Shown here: positions 16,916-25,318 of the stretch, piece by piece | Numbering within the stretch: position 1 is the first letter of the stretch | How the letters are laid out: each line of letters opens with the position of its first letter | The notes under the pieces: model-generated | The model's input: the letters and a program-made list of their open reading frames with translations, nothing else | What the model was told of the DNA's origin: nothing | The model's database searches: none | Made by a program: the position numbers and the translations under genes | From: Treponema sp. UBA4267 | GTDB lineage: Bacteria; Spirochaetota; Spirochaetia; Treponematales; Treponemataceae | DNA length: 56,118 nucleotides | Direction: 5' to 3' | Assembly: GCA_002395155.1 (NCBI GenBank) | Contig: DGWD01000009.1 | Coordinates: 1-56,118, forward strand

Positions 16916-18412
16916 ATGGACAATAAGAAAAAATATGTGATTTCTCTTGATGAGGGTACGACTTCTTGCCGTGCTGTAGTTTATGATGGAAACGGTAAGG
17001 CCCTTGGTTCTAAACAGCGGGAATTTAATCAAATTTATCCTAAGCCAGGCTGGGTCGAGCATGATGCCGAAGAAATTTTTAAGTGCCAGCTCAAGGTTCT
17101 TCAAAGCCTCTTAATTGAAAATGAAATCAGACATGACGAGATTGCAGCTATTGGAATTACCAATCAGCGCGAGACTGTTGTACTTTGGGATAAAAAGACC
17201 GGCAAACCTGTATACAATGCTGTTGTCTGGCAGTGCAGGCGTACGGCTGATTATTGTGAAAGTCTTATGAAGGCCGGATGGACGGAAAAAATTCGTTCCA
17301 AGACAGGCCTTTTAATTGATGCCTATTTTTCTGGAACAAAAATCAAATGGATTTTAGATAATGTACCTGGGGTACGTGAGCGTGCTGAAAAAGGCGAGCT
17401 TCTTGCAGGAACTATTGATACCTGGCTCATTTGGAAATTAAGCAGTGGCCACTGTCATGTAACAGATTATACCAATGCATGCCGTACTATGCTTTTTAAT
17501 ATCTATAAACTTGATTGGGATGATGAGCTTTTGAATCTGATGGGGATTCCTAGGGGTATTTTGCCTGAGGTTCGTGATTCTTCTTGTGTTTACTGCGAAA
17601 CTGATCCTGAGGTTTGCGGTTTTTCTGTTCCTCTTGCTTCTGCAGTTGGCGATCAACAGGCAGCTCTTTTTGGTCAGGGATGTTTTAATAAGGGTGATGC
17701 AAAGAATACATATGGTACCGGTTGTTTTATGCTTATGAATACTGGAGATAAGCCTGTCGAATCTAAGCAGCTTTTGACAACAATTGCCCTTGGTATGAAC
17801 GGAAAAGTTGAGTACGCCCTTGAAGGTTCTGTCTTTATTGGTGGGGCAGTTATTAAGTGGCTGCGTGATGAACTGGAACTGATATCGAGTGCACCTGAAA
17901 TCGATCGTCTTGCAGAATCTGTGCCTGATTCCAATGGTGCTTATCTGGTTCCTGCCTTTGTAGGACTTGGAACTCCTTACTGGGATATGTATGCCCGTGG
18001 AACAATTGTTGGTCTTACTCGTGGTGTAAAAAAGGCTCATATCTGCCGTGCTGCTCTGGAAGGAATTGCCTATGAGGTACGCGATGTTTTAGACACAATG
18101 GTAGCCGATTCAGGAACTCCTATTAATACTCTTAATGTTGATGGTGGGGCCTGCGTAAGTAATGTGATGATGCAGTTTCAGGCTGATATTTTGAATACAA
18201 AAGTTTGTCGTCCAAAAAATGTTGAAACAACTGCATTAGGAGCAGCTTATCTTGCGGGACTTGCCGTGGGTTTCTGGAAGAGTAAGGATGATATTCTTTG
18301 CCGCCGCGAGACGGAACATATGTTTGAACCTTCTATGAGCGATGAAAAGCGCGATAATCTTTATGCCGGCTGGAAAAAGGCTGTAGAACGTGCCAAGGCC
18401 TGGGCAGAGTAG
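16916..18412 (+). CDS. glpK: Glycerol kinase
   Basis: The 498-residue FGGY-family kinase opens with SLDEGTTSCRAVVYD and continues with GITNQRETVVLWDK, NAVVWQCRRT, GTIDTWLIWKL, ALEGSVFIGGAVIKWLRD and LNVDGGACVSNVMMQFQADI. These are the glycerol kinase signatures. It phosphorylates glycerol to glycerol 3-phosphate using ATP. It starts the glp operon and lies directly against a large palindromic operator. The downstream genes supply the glycerol-3-phosphate dehydrogenase step. Confidence 0.97.
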   Translation: MDNKKKYVISLDEGTTSCRAVVYDGNGKALGSKQREFNQIYPKPGWVEHDAEEIFKCQLKVLQSLLIENEIRHDEIAAIGITNQRETVVLWDKKTGKPVYNAVVWQCRRTADYCESLMKAGWTEKIRSKTGLLIDAYFSGTKIKWILDNVPGVRERAEKGELLAGTIDTWLIWKLSSGHCHVTDYTNACRTMLFNIYKLDWDDELLNLMGIPRGILPEVRDSSCVYCETDPEVCGFSVPLASAVGDQQAALFGQGCFNKGDAKNTYGTGCFMLMNTGDKPVESKQLLTTIALGMNGKVEYALEGSVFIGGAVIKWLRDELELISSAPEIDRLAESVPDSNGAYLVPAFVGLGTPYWDMYARGTIVGLTRGVKKAHICRAALEGIAYEVRDVLDTMVADSGTPINTLNVDGGACVSNVMMQFQADILNTKVCRPKNVETTALGAAYLAGLAVGFWKSKDDILCRRETEHMFEPSMSDEKRDNLYAGWKKAVERAKAWAE

Positions 18413-18438
18413 TCTAACCAAAAAACAGGAGGCAAGTA

Positions 18439-19902
18439 TTGATTTACGATGTAGCAATTATAGGGGCCGGTATTATTGGTTCCTGCATAGCAAGAGAACT
18501 TTCAAAATCTAAATTAAATATCTGTATGATTGATAAAGCTGATGATGTTGCCTGTGGTACTTCTAAAGCTAATTCAGGAATCATTCATGGTGGCTTTGAT
18601 GCAAAACCCGGAACTTTAATGGCAAAGCTAAATGTTGAAGGAACAGCAATGTATCCTGAACTTGCACAGCAGCTTCATTTTGATTATAAAAACAATGGTT
18701 CTTTAGTTGTAGGTTTTTGTGATGAAGATATGGAACATATCAAAAAACTTTATCAACGTGGAAAGGATAATGGAGTTGAAAAACTTAGGATAATTGACCA
18801 GGAAGAACTGAGAAAACTTGAACCAAATATTTCTGAAGAAGCGGTAGGGGCTTTGCTTTCTGAGACTGCGGGAATCGTTTCTCCATATCAGGCAACCTGG
18901 GCTTTTGCAGAAAATGCTTTGATGAATGGTGTAAAAGTCTTTATGGAGCAGGAAGTGCACTCTATCACCGTGCCAGAGAAAACTGGAGATAATTTTATTC
19001 TTCATACAGGCCGTTTTGATATTGAAGCAAAAATTGTGGTAAATGCTGCCGGTCTTTTTGCAGATAAAATTTCTGCAATGGTGGGGGCCCGTGACTTCAT
19101 CATCAAGCCTAGAAAGGGTGAATATTATCTGCTGGATAATAAATGCGGAAATCTTGCAAGTCATACACTTTTTCAAACTCCAGACAAAATGGGTAAAGGA
19201 ATCCTTGTAACTCCTACTGTTGACGGAAATATTCTTTCAGGACCAACTGCTTCTGATGGAGATGATAAATACGCTACAGAAACAACTGCACAGGGACAGG
19301 ATCAGGTTTTCAAAAAATCTGAAAAGACAATTCCAAATATTCCAAGGCGGAATGTAATTAATTCTTTTGCGGGACTTCGTGCCATTGCCTATAATGCGGA
19401 TGGAAGTGCTGTAAATGATTTTATTATAGAAGAAGATGATAAAGTAAAAGGCTTTATTAATGTAGCAGGAATCTGTTCACCAGGGCTTTCGGCTGCACCT
19501 GCAATTGGAAAATATGTTGCTTCTCTGGTAGAAAAAGCTTCTGGCAAAAAGTTTGAATCTAATAAGGACTTTATTGCGGTTCGAAAGGGAATTGAATCTT
19601 TTAAGAATGCAAGCGATGAAAGAAAAGCCCAGTTGATTGAAGAAAATCCTTTGTATGGCCGTATGATTTGCCGTTGTGAATCAATTACAGAAGCAGAGAT
19701 TGTTGCGGCTATTAAATCACCTTTGGGAGCCCGCGATTTAGACGGTGTAAAAAGACGAACTAGGGCTGGAATGGGCCGTTGTCAAAGTGGATTCTGTTCT
19801 CCTCGTGTTACAGAAATTATCAGCCGTGAATGTAATATTCCAATGACCAGTGTAACTAAAAATGGTGGATGTTCTTACATTTTGACAGGACGAACTCGAT
19901 AG
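18439..19902 (+). CDS. glpA: GlpA-like FAD-dependent glycerol-3-phosphate dehydrogenase
   Basis: The 487-residue protein starts at TTG 18439, 6 nt after AGGAGG; no better start is near. The FAD-binding loop DVAIIGAGIIGSCIARELS is followed by SGIIHGGFDAKPGTLMAKLN, a DAO-family region. The C-terminus carries a BFD-like [2Fe-2S] domain with CRCESITEAEI and GMGRCQSGFC. This matches the GlpA/YgfK-type dehydrogenase that oxidises glycerol 3-phosphate to dihydroxyacetone phosphate. It pairs with the next two genes in many anaerobes. Confidence 0.88.
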   Translation: MIYDVAIIGAGIIGSCIARELSKSKLNICMIDKADDVACGTSKANSGIIHGGFDAKPGTLMAKLNVEGTAMYPELAQQLHFDYKNNGSLVVGFCDEDMEHIKKLYQRGKDNGVEKLRIIDQEELRKLEPNISEEAVGALLSETAGIVSPYQATWAFAENALMNGVKVFMEQEVHSITVPEKTGDNFILHTGRFDIEAKIVVNAAGLFADKISAMVGARDFIIKPRKGEYYLLDNKCGNLASHTLFQTPDKMGKGILVTPTVDGNILSGPTASDGDDKYATETTAQGQDQVFKKSEKTIPNIPRRNVINSFAGLRAIAYNADGSAVNDFIIEEDDKVKGFINVAGICSPGLSAAPAIGKYVASLVEKASGKKFESNKDFIAVRKGIESFKNASDERKAQLIEENPLYGRMICRCESITEAEIVAAIKSPLGARDLDGVKRRTRAGMGRCQSGFCSPRVTEIISRECNIPMTSVTKNGGCSYILTGRTR

Positions 19903-19915
19903 GGAGGGCTGATTT

Positions 19916-21208
19916 ATGGAATTGAAATATGACATTGTTGTAATTGGCGGTGGTCCTGCTGGAATGGCAGCTGCAATTGCCGCAAAAAAAGCTGGAACTG
20001 ACAGTATTTTGATTTTGGAACGCGATACCAGAATCGGCGGTATTCTTTTGCAGTGTATTCACAATGGTTTTGGACTTCATTATTTTGGTGAAGAATTGAC
20101 CGGTCCTGAATATGCGGCAAGGTTTTCTGACCAGGTTCAGGAGCTTGGAATTGAATATAAAGTAGATACCATGGTTCTTGAAGTCGAAAAAGGTGGTTCT
20201 GTAGAAGAGGGGCATTGTGTAACTGCAATTAATACAATTGATGGACTTATGAAAATCAGGGCTAAGGCAGTAATTTTGGCCACAGGCTGTCGGGAAAGAA
20301 CTCGCGGTGCCTTAATCATACCGGGTACACGTCCTGCTGGAATTTTTACTGCCGGAGCTGCTCAGCGTTTTGTAAATATAGACGGTTATATGCCAGGACG
20401 GAAAGTTGTAATTCTTGGTTCTGGTGATATTGGTTTGATTATGGCAAGACGACTTACTCTGGAAGGGGCAGAAGTAAAACTTGTTTGTGAAGTTATGCCT
20501 TTTAGTTCGGGCTTGCGTCGTAATATTGTTCAGTGCGTTGAAAACTTTAATATTCCGCTTAAGTTCAGTCATACAATTGTAAAGATTCATGGCCGCGAAA
20601 GGGTAGAAGGTGTTACTGTTGCGGCAGTTGATTCGAACCGTAAACCTATTGCAGGAACTGAAGAATTTATAGAGTGTGATACTCTGCTTCTTTCGGTAGG
20701 TCTGATTCCTGAAAATGAAATTGCCAGTGGCTGTAAAATTGCAATCGATTCTGCTACAAGTGGTCCTGTTGTAAATGAGCATATGCAGTCTTCCGTTCCT
20801 GGTATTTTTGCCTGCGGAAACACAGTGCATGTTCATGATCTGGTTGATTTTGTAACGGCAGAAAGTTTAAGAGCGGGTGAAAACGCTGCAAAATATGTAC
20901 AGGGAAAAATAACTGAAGGTGGTGAAAAAATCATTCTTCGTCCTGGAAACCGGGTGCGTTATACCGTGCCTCAGTATATAGAATCTCGAAAACAGGATGG
21001 AAATGTTTCTATCATGTTCCGTGTAACTGATGTTTATAAAGATGTATATGTTGAAGTTTCAAGCGGTAATGAGATTTTGAAATCGTTACGCAAGAAAGTT
21101 GTTCGTCCTGGCGAAATGCAGGTACTTGAACTTACACCAGAGCAGGTTGCCAATGCTGGAGGAGATATTACCGTTTCAATCCAGCTTCCACAGGAGGTGG
21201 CAGAATGA
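19916..21208 (+). CDS. NAD(P)/FAD-dependent oxidoreductase, glycerol-3-phosphate dehydrogenase partner
   Basis: The 430-residue protein has two dinucleotide-binding folds: YDIVVIGGGPAGMAAAIAA at the N-terminus and KVVILGSGDIGLIMARRL in the middle. It ends its cofactor region with VPGIFACGNTVHVHDLVDFV, a thioredoxin-reductase-like FAD motif. ATGCRERTRGALIIPGTRPAG is typical of oxidoreductases that sit beside GlpA and DUF1667 proteins. It probably passes electrons from the GlpA-like subunit; the acceptor is not known. GGGAGGGC lies before the start and its stop overlaps the next gene. Confidence 0.85.
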   Translation: MELKYDIVVIGGGPAGMAAAIAAKKAGTDSILILERDTRIGGILLQCIHNGFGLHYFGEELTGPEYAARFSDQVQELGIEYKVDTMVLEVEKGGSVEEGHCVTAINTIDGLMKIRAKAVILATGCRERTRGALIIPGTRPAGIFTAGAAQRFVNIDGYMPGRKVVILGSGDIGLIMARRLTLEGAEVKLVCEVMPFSSGLRRNIVQCVENFNIPLKFSHTIVKIHGRERVEGVTVAAVDSNRKPIAGTEEFIECDTLLLSVGLIPENEIASGCKIAIDSATSGPVVNEHMQSSVPGIFACGNTVHVHDLVDFVTAESLRAGENAAKYVQGKITEGGEKIILRPGNRVRYTVPQYIESRKQDGNVSIMFRVTDVYKDVYVEVSSGNEILKSLRKKVVRPGEMQVLELTPEQVANAGGDITVSIQLPQEVAE

Positions 21209-21621
21209 TGGAGAATACAAGTCAGACTACAGGGGTAAAAATCGAAAAACTTCCGCTTACCTGCATAATCTGTCCTATGGGCTGTTCTATGGAAGTTGAA
21301 GTTGAAACAAATGCCAGCGGTCAGAAAAAGGTTCTCAGCGTAAAAGATAACGGCTGCAAACGCGGAGAACAGTATGCTGCAAAGGAACTAATAAATCCAA
21401 CACGTACTCTTACAACTACAATAAAAGTGGAGGGTGGACAGCTTCCTCTTGTTCCTGTAAAAACTGCCGGTGAAGTGCCTAAGGCAAGTCTGCTTCAGTG
21501 CATGGAAGTCGTTCGCCGTGCTTCTTGTAAGGCTCCTGTAAAAAGAGGCGATATCCTTATTTATGATATTCTTGGAACAGGGGTAAATATTATTGCCTGT
21601 GCAGATGTAGATAAAAGATAA
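21205..21621 (+). CDS. DUF1667 domain protein of the glp operon
   Basis: This 138-residue protein contains two Cys-rich motifs, CIICPMGCSMEVEVE near residue 20 and the CKRGEQYAAKE region. They resemble a small metal- or Fe-S-binding site and define the DUF1667 family, which occurs with glycerol-3-phosphate dehydrogenases. AGGAGGTGG lies ahead of the ATG, and the start overlaps the stop of the upstream gene. Its likely role is a small electron-transfer or maturation subunit, by inference from gene context. No terminator is obvious after it. Confidence 0.85.
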   Translation: MMENTSQTTGVKIEKLPLTCIICPMGCSMEVEVETNASGQKKVLSVKDNGCKRGEQYAAKELINPTRTLTTTIKVEGGQLPLVPVKTAGEVPKASLLQCMEVVRRASCKAPVKRGDILIYDILGTGVNIIACADVDKR

Positions 21622-21635
21622 ATATCAAAAATATG

Positions 21636-21714
21636 GTAATTACCCTGTGTAATATGTTGTAATTAACAAAAATTTGATAATTAACTTTACAACCGCTTTA
21701 AAATGGTGTACAGT
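21636..21714 (+). promoter_or_regulatory. Promoter and repeated motif upstream of hipB
   Basis: A (G/A)TAATTA(A/C)C motif occurs three times in direct orientation, at 21636-21644, 21659-21667 and 21677-21685. The third copy abuts TTTACA (21686-21691). TACAGT (21709-21714) follows with 17-nt spacing, 7 nt before the hipB start. The repeats are candidate HipB operators, inferred from position only. Confidence 0.5.
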
Positions 21715-21721
21715 AATACTG

Positions 21722-22078
21722 ATGAAGATAAATAAAGGTTTGTCAGATTCAGATATTCTCATTGAAATTGGAAAGCGCATAAAGTCTGCCCGCATAAGAA
21801 GGTCATATACCCAGGCTCAGCTTGCAGAAATTTCCGGCGTATCAAAAGGTACGGTTGCAAATATAGAAAGCGGCGAAAGCGTTCAGTTTGGAACTATTCT
21901 TAAGATTCTGCGTGAATTGGATTGCCTAAACGCTCTTGAACTTCTTCTTCCATCTTCTGAAAGCAGTCCTATGGAGTTGATTCACTCAAAATATCAGCAT
22001 GAACGTCAGAGAGTTAGGTCTGTGGCTTCGGCTGTCCCCAAATATAAAGATGGCTGGAAATGGGGAGAAGATGAATGA
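21722..22078 (+). CDS. hipB: HipB-like XRE-family antitoxin/repressor
   Basis: This protein has about 118 residues with a helix-turn-helix of the Cro/CI type: IKSARIRRSYTQAQLAEISGVSKGTVANIESG, residues about 16-47. The rest is short and ends DGWKWGEDE. In HipBA modules the antitoxin represses its own operon and neutralises the kinase HipA. The frame is open further upstream, but the ATG at 21722 fits the family N-terminus and the promoter. There is no ribosome site; the -10 box ends 7 nt before the ATG. It overlaps hipA by 4 nt. Confidence 0.85.
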   Translation: MKINKGLSDSDILIEIGKRIKSARIRRSYTQAQLAEISGVSKGTVANIESGESVQFGTILKILRELDCLNALELLLPSSESSPMELIHSKYQHERQRVRSVASAVPKYKDGWKWGEDE

Positions 22079-23379
22079 AAACAAATGCCGAAGTAAAGCT
22101 CTGGGGAACAACAATAGGTGCCGTTTCTCTTGATGATCAGAATCGAACAGCTGATTTTGAATATAATCCTTCCTTCCTGCAAAGCGGAATTCAAGTTGCT
22201 CCAATTACAATGCCCCTTAAGCCGGGTATTTTCCGCTTCCCGGAACTTCCTTATGAAACTTATCATGGACTTCCCGGCTTAATTTCAGATTCTATTCCAG
22301 ATAAATTTGGTAACAGTATTATTGATGTCTGGCTTGCAAAACAGGGACGAATTCCAGAATCTTTTAATGCAGTTGAACGCTTGTGTTATACAGGAAAACG
22401 CGGCATGGGGGCTCTGGAGTATTATCCTGTTATTTCCTCTGATAGTGTTGATGAAAAAGTAAATGTATCAGTGCTTGTAGAGCTTGCTTCAATTGTTTTG
22501 AAGAACCGGCAGAATCTTAAAACTGTCCTTGATGAATGTAATAAGTATCAGATGAATGCAGCCTTGGCTCAGATTATAAGTGTGGGGACTTCTGCAGGAG
22601 GTGCCAGGGCAAAGGCTGTAATTGCCTGGAATCCGAAAACAAATGAAGTTCGTTCCGGCCAAACTGAAACATCAAAGGGCTTTGAGCACTGGCTGATTAA
22701 ATTCAGCGGAGTTGAGGGAAATAAAGATAAGGAAGATGAAGACCGCGAGGATTTTGGAATCATTGAATATGCTTATTATCTAATGGCAAGGGAAGCTGGA
22801 ATCAATATGAGTAAATGCCGAATCCTTGATGATGGAAAAAACTCTCATTTTATGACAAAACGATTTGACCGTGATGATAATGGAAATAAATTTCATATGC
22901 AGACTTTGTGCACACTTGCTCATTTTGATTTTAATCAGGCGGGGCTTTACAGCTATGAGCAGTTGTTTTCAATCCTAAATCAGATAGGAGCTCATCACAC
23001 GGATTCTTTAGAAGCTTTTAGACGAATGCTTTTTAATATTTTTGCATTTAACTGTGATGACCATACAAAAAATATTTCATTCCTTATGGATAAAAGCGGG
23101 CAGTGGAGTCTGGCACCTGCTTATGACATTTCCTTTGCCTATAACCCAAATGGATTATGGACTTCGAGTCATCAGATGACGGTAAACGGAAAACGAAAAA
23201 ATATAACAGAAGATGATTTTGAAACCTGTGCAAAAATTGGAAATCTTACGTCAAGGGAAGTCAAGGCGACAATAGAAGATGTTCGTGCAGGAATTTCAAA
23301 ATGGAAAAGTTTTGCCAAAGATGTCGGGCTTTCAGAAAAAAGAATTAACGAGATTTGGGCTTTGATTGGGATGAAATAA
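22075..23379 (+). CDS. hipA: HipA-family serine/threonine kinase toxin
   Basis: The 434-residue protein has an N-terminal subdomain with GLPGLISDSIPDKFG, the Gly-rich loop GTSAGGARAK (171-180) and ATP-pocket Lys209 in HWLIKF. The catalytic NCDDHTKN contains Asp328 (HipA N-x-D-D-H type) and Asp351 lies in LAPAYDISFA. All kinase residues appear intact. HipA of Escherichia coli phosphorylates glutamyl-tRNA synthetase and induces dormancy; the target here is unknown. It is translationally coupled to the antitoxin through an ATG overlapping the stop region. Confidence 0.9.
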   Translation: MKTNAEVKLWGTTIGAVSLDDQNRTADFEYNPSFLQSGIQVAPITMPLKPGIFRFPELPYETYHGLPGLISDSIPDKFGNSIIDVWLAKQGRIPESFNAVERLCYTGKRGMGALEYYPVISSDSVDEKVNVSVLVELASIVLKNRQNLKTVLDECNKYQMNAALAQIISVGTSAGGARAKAVIAWNPKTNEVRSGQTETSKGFEHWLIKFSGVEGNKDKEDEDREDFGIIEYAYYLMAREAGINMSKCRILDDGKNSHFMTKRFDRDDNGNKFHMQTLCTLAHFDFNQAGLYSYEQLFSILNQIGAHHTDSLEAFRRMLFNIFAFNCDDHTKNISFLMDKSGQWSLAPAYDISFAYNPNGLWTSSHQMTVNGKRKNITEDDFETCAKIGNLTSREVKATIEDVRAGISKWKSFAKDVGLSEKRINEIWALIGMK

Positions 23380-23540
23380 TATGAAAAAATGCTACAGCAA
23401 TTATTTCTAGTTTTCATTTGCTTATAAAATTGATTCTTGTTTTATAGATATACCTTTCGAATATGCGAAACTTTATATGTAATTGCGGCTATAATATGCA
23501 ATGGAAGTGATACATAAACTGATTATCCATTTTTTTTAGG

Positions 23541-23568
23541 GACTATCGTGTTTGCGGTGGTCTTTTTT
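23541..23568 (+). terminator. Candidate terminator downstream of hipA
   Basis: GACTATCG (23541-23548) can pair with CGGTGGTC (23555-23562), using two G-U pairs, around TGTTTG and followed by six T. The 23380-23566 interval otherwise shows no gene. Confidence 0.55.
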
Positions 23569-24013
23569 AATTTATAAATTCAACAAGACAATTTTTGATT
23601 CTCTGCCAAATTTCTGACATTTCAGAAAAAAGAGGACTCAATCTTTCCCAGTCTAATTCGTAGCCGTATGAGTGGCGGAAGACATGACGGAATCCCAGGT
23701 ATTCTTTTAGAGGTTCTTCTAAATCTTGCGATAGAACAGCTTTTCGTTTTTCAGTTTCTTTGAACATAGAATGAAAAAGTTCACTGTGCCACATTGTGCT
23801 TGTGAGTGGAGTATTATCTGTTGCTTTATGAATCAGTTTGAATATGCTTTCCAGGTCATTGTAAAAGGAGTGGAGAATAGAACCCGCTGCATTTAAATCA
23901 AAAAAATCTGGTTCTGTATTTTTGCATTTTGTAAGAAGAAGAGAAGATTTACTTACAAGAGTGTCAATTTTGGAGATTTCAAGATTTATCTTTTCTTTTG
24001 TAATCTCATCCAA
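23567..24013 (-). CDS. HepT-like HEPN toxin (RNase)
   Basis: This 148-residue, mostly helical protein carries the HEPN signature R-X4-H-X-Y: Arg109, His114 and Tyr116 in FRHVFRHSYGYELDW. In HepT/MntA systems this motif forms the toxin's RNase site and its Tyr is AMPylated by the MNT antitoxin. The gene is downstream of and overlaps the MNT gene by 8 nt on the same strand, the usual antitoxin-first arrangement. It is longer at the N-terminus than minimal HepT proteins. Confidence 0.8.
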   Translation of the reverse strand: MDEITKEKINLEISKIDTLVSKSSLLLTKCKNTEPDFFDLNAAGSILHSFYNDLESIFKLIHKATDNTPLTSTMWHSELFHSMFKETEKRKAVLSQDLEEPLKEYLGFRHVFRHSYGYELDWERLSPLFSEMSEIWQRIKNCLVEFIN

Positions 24014-24278
24014 TTTTTTTAAGTTCTCCTACTCTTTGAAGTAAGTCGAAAAAATCTTTCTGGTAATCAAAATCAACTAAATCAACTGGCATTTTTAAGG
24101 CTTCTTCCAGGTCTGAATGCATGCGGAAAAAGAGCTTTGGAGACAAACCTTTTACGCCTAAATCTACATCAGAATTATCATTGGCTTTTCCGGTTGCCTG
24201 TGAGCCGAAAAGATAGATTTCAGTGCAGCCTGCATTTTTGAGGATATTCGTTGCTTTTGCAAGAATCATAGCATTCAT
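24006..24278 (-). CDS. MNT-type nucleotidyltransferase antitoxin (MntA-like)
   Basis: This 90-residue minimal nucleotidyltransferase has the exact GSX10DXD active-site motif in LFGSQATGKANDNSDVDLG. The likely third carboxylate is in PVDLVDFD. Members of the family transfer AMP to the HEPN toxin tyrosine and neutralise it. The ATG at 24278 gives the expected minimal length; the open frame continues further upstream without family sequence. On the minus strand TATATT ends 6 nt before the ATG and no ribosome site is seen, suggesting a leaderless transcript. Confidence 0.83.
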   Translation of the reverse strand: MNAMILAKATNILKNAGCTEIYLFGSQATGKANDNSDVDLGVKGLSPKLFFRMHSDLEEALKMPVDLVDFDYQKDFFDLLQRVGELKKIG

Positions 24279-24364
24279 ACTGATAATATAACACGATTTA
24301 TGGAAATTTGATAGACTTTTTTTTCTTGAGTGAGTTTTCATCGATTTCTTCCGATAATATAAAT

Positions 24365-25264
24365 ATGATTTTATCGGAATTAGTTGAAGAATTTTTGCTT
24401 TATCTTTCAGCCGTAAGAGGGCTCTCAGAAAATACTGTAATCGGATACAGAAATGATTTAAAAGAGTTACAGAGGTTTCTGTCTCCAACGCTTGATATTA
24501 ATACAATCACTAAGGAAAATCTTCTTTTATCAATCGGTCAGTTATCTAAAGAAAAAAAAGCTGCAGCCAGCGTGAACAGATTTATAGCTGCTGTAAGAAC
24601 TATGTTTTCATATGCACTGAAATTTGGCTATATCAAAAAAAATCCTGCCTTAGATTTAAAAACTGTAAAATTGCCAAAAAGAGTTCCAAATTTTATGACA
24701 CAGGCAGAAGTTCAGGAATTGTGTTCTGAACCTGAAAATAATGAACTTCTCTGGGAAAGCCGGGACAGAGCCTTATTTTTGATGTTGTATTCATCCGGCT
24801 GCCGAATCAGTGAAATTACAAATCTAAAACTAGATGATTTTATGGATAATTATCATTCTGCAATTGTTACAGGAAAAGGAAATAAACAGAGAAAGGTGTT
24901 TTTCGCAGAAGAGTCTAGAAAGGCCCTTGCAGAATACTTGCAGGATAGAAACAAATTGATGGTGGAGAAACATATCACTGAACCAACAAGACAAGTTTTT
25001 GTGAATCAGAAGGGAAATGCAATGTCTGTTGGAGGAATCCGCTTTATAATTTCAAAATATTCTGGAGCTAAGGGTACAAATCATCATGTAAATCCTCATT
25101 CCTTCCGCCACACTTTTGCAACTACTATGATTGGAAATGGGGCTGATGTGCGTCTTGTTCAGGAAATGCTGGGGCATTCAAGTATCAGTACAACCCAGCG
25201 ATATACTCATATAACTACCGAAAAATTAATTGATATTTATAACAAGGCACATCCACATTCTTAA
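24365..25264 (+). CDS. xerC: Tyrosine recombinase XerC-like (hslV-linked copy)
   Basis: The protein has 299 residues with N-terminal core-binding and C-terminal catalytic domains. Active-site residues are complete: Arg147 (GCRISE), Lys171 (GKGNKQRK), His245 and Arg248 (PHSFRHTFATTM), His271 (LGHSSISTT) and Tyr280 (RYTHIT). Its place directly upstream of hslV matches the codV-clpQ-clpY order of Bacillus subtilis, which supports XerC rather than a phage integrase. The frame is open 19 codons further upstream, but the ATG at 24365 starts the family sequence. Confidence 0.88.
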   Translation: MILSELVEEFLLYLSAVRGLSENTVIGYRNDLKELQRFLSPTLDINTITKENLLLSIGQLSKEKKAAASVNRFIAAVRTMFSYALKFGYIKKNPALDLKTVKLPKRVPNFMTQAEVQELCSEPENNELLWESRDRALFLMLYSSGCRISEITNLKLDDFMDNYHSAIVTGKGNKQRKVFFAEESRKALAEYLQDRNKLMVEKHITEPTRQVFVNQKGNAMSVGGIRFIISKYSGAKGTNHHVNPHSFRHTFATTMIGNGADVRLVQEMLGHSSISTTQRYTHITTEKLIDIYNKAHPHS

Positions 25265-25282
25265 AATTAATCATCATTTTAT

Positions 25283-25311
25283 TTGCCTACAACCTCTGAA
25301 ATCATTATATT
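25283..25311 (+). promoter_or_regulatory. hslV promoter, shared in sequence with the hslU promoter
   Basis: TTGCCT (25283-25288) and TATATT (25306-25311) are 17 nt apart, and the hslV ATG begins 7 nt later. The blocks ATTTGCCTAC and AAATCATTATATTT are repeated base for base at the hslU promoter (34901 onward) with the same spacing. Transcription should start at or next to the ATG. Confidence 0.7.
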
Positions 25312-25318
25312 TTTAGAT

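Noticed and set aside
17438..18040. 200-codon minus-strand open frame
   Set aside because: It lies inside glpK, is Cys- and Thr-rich without known motifs, and reflects codon bias of the real gene.
20312..20836. 174-codon minus-strand open frame
   Set aside because: It is an antisense shadow of the FAD oxidoreductase gene with low-complexity, Asn/Thr-rich sequence.
23380..23566. Intergenic stretch after hipA considered as a second tracrRNA-like gene
   Set aside because: It has a plausible terminator hairpin but no GGC/GCC nexus and no complementarity to the repeat at 53717.
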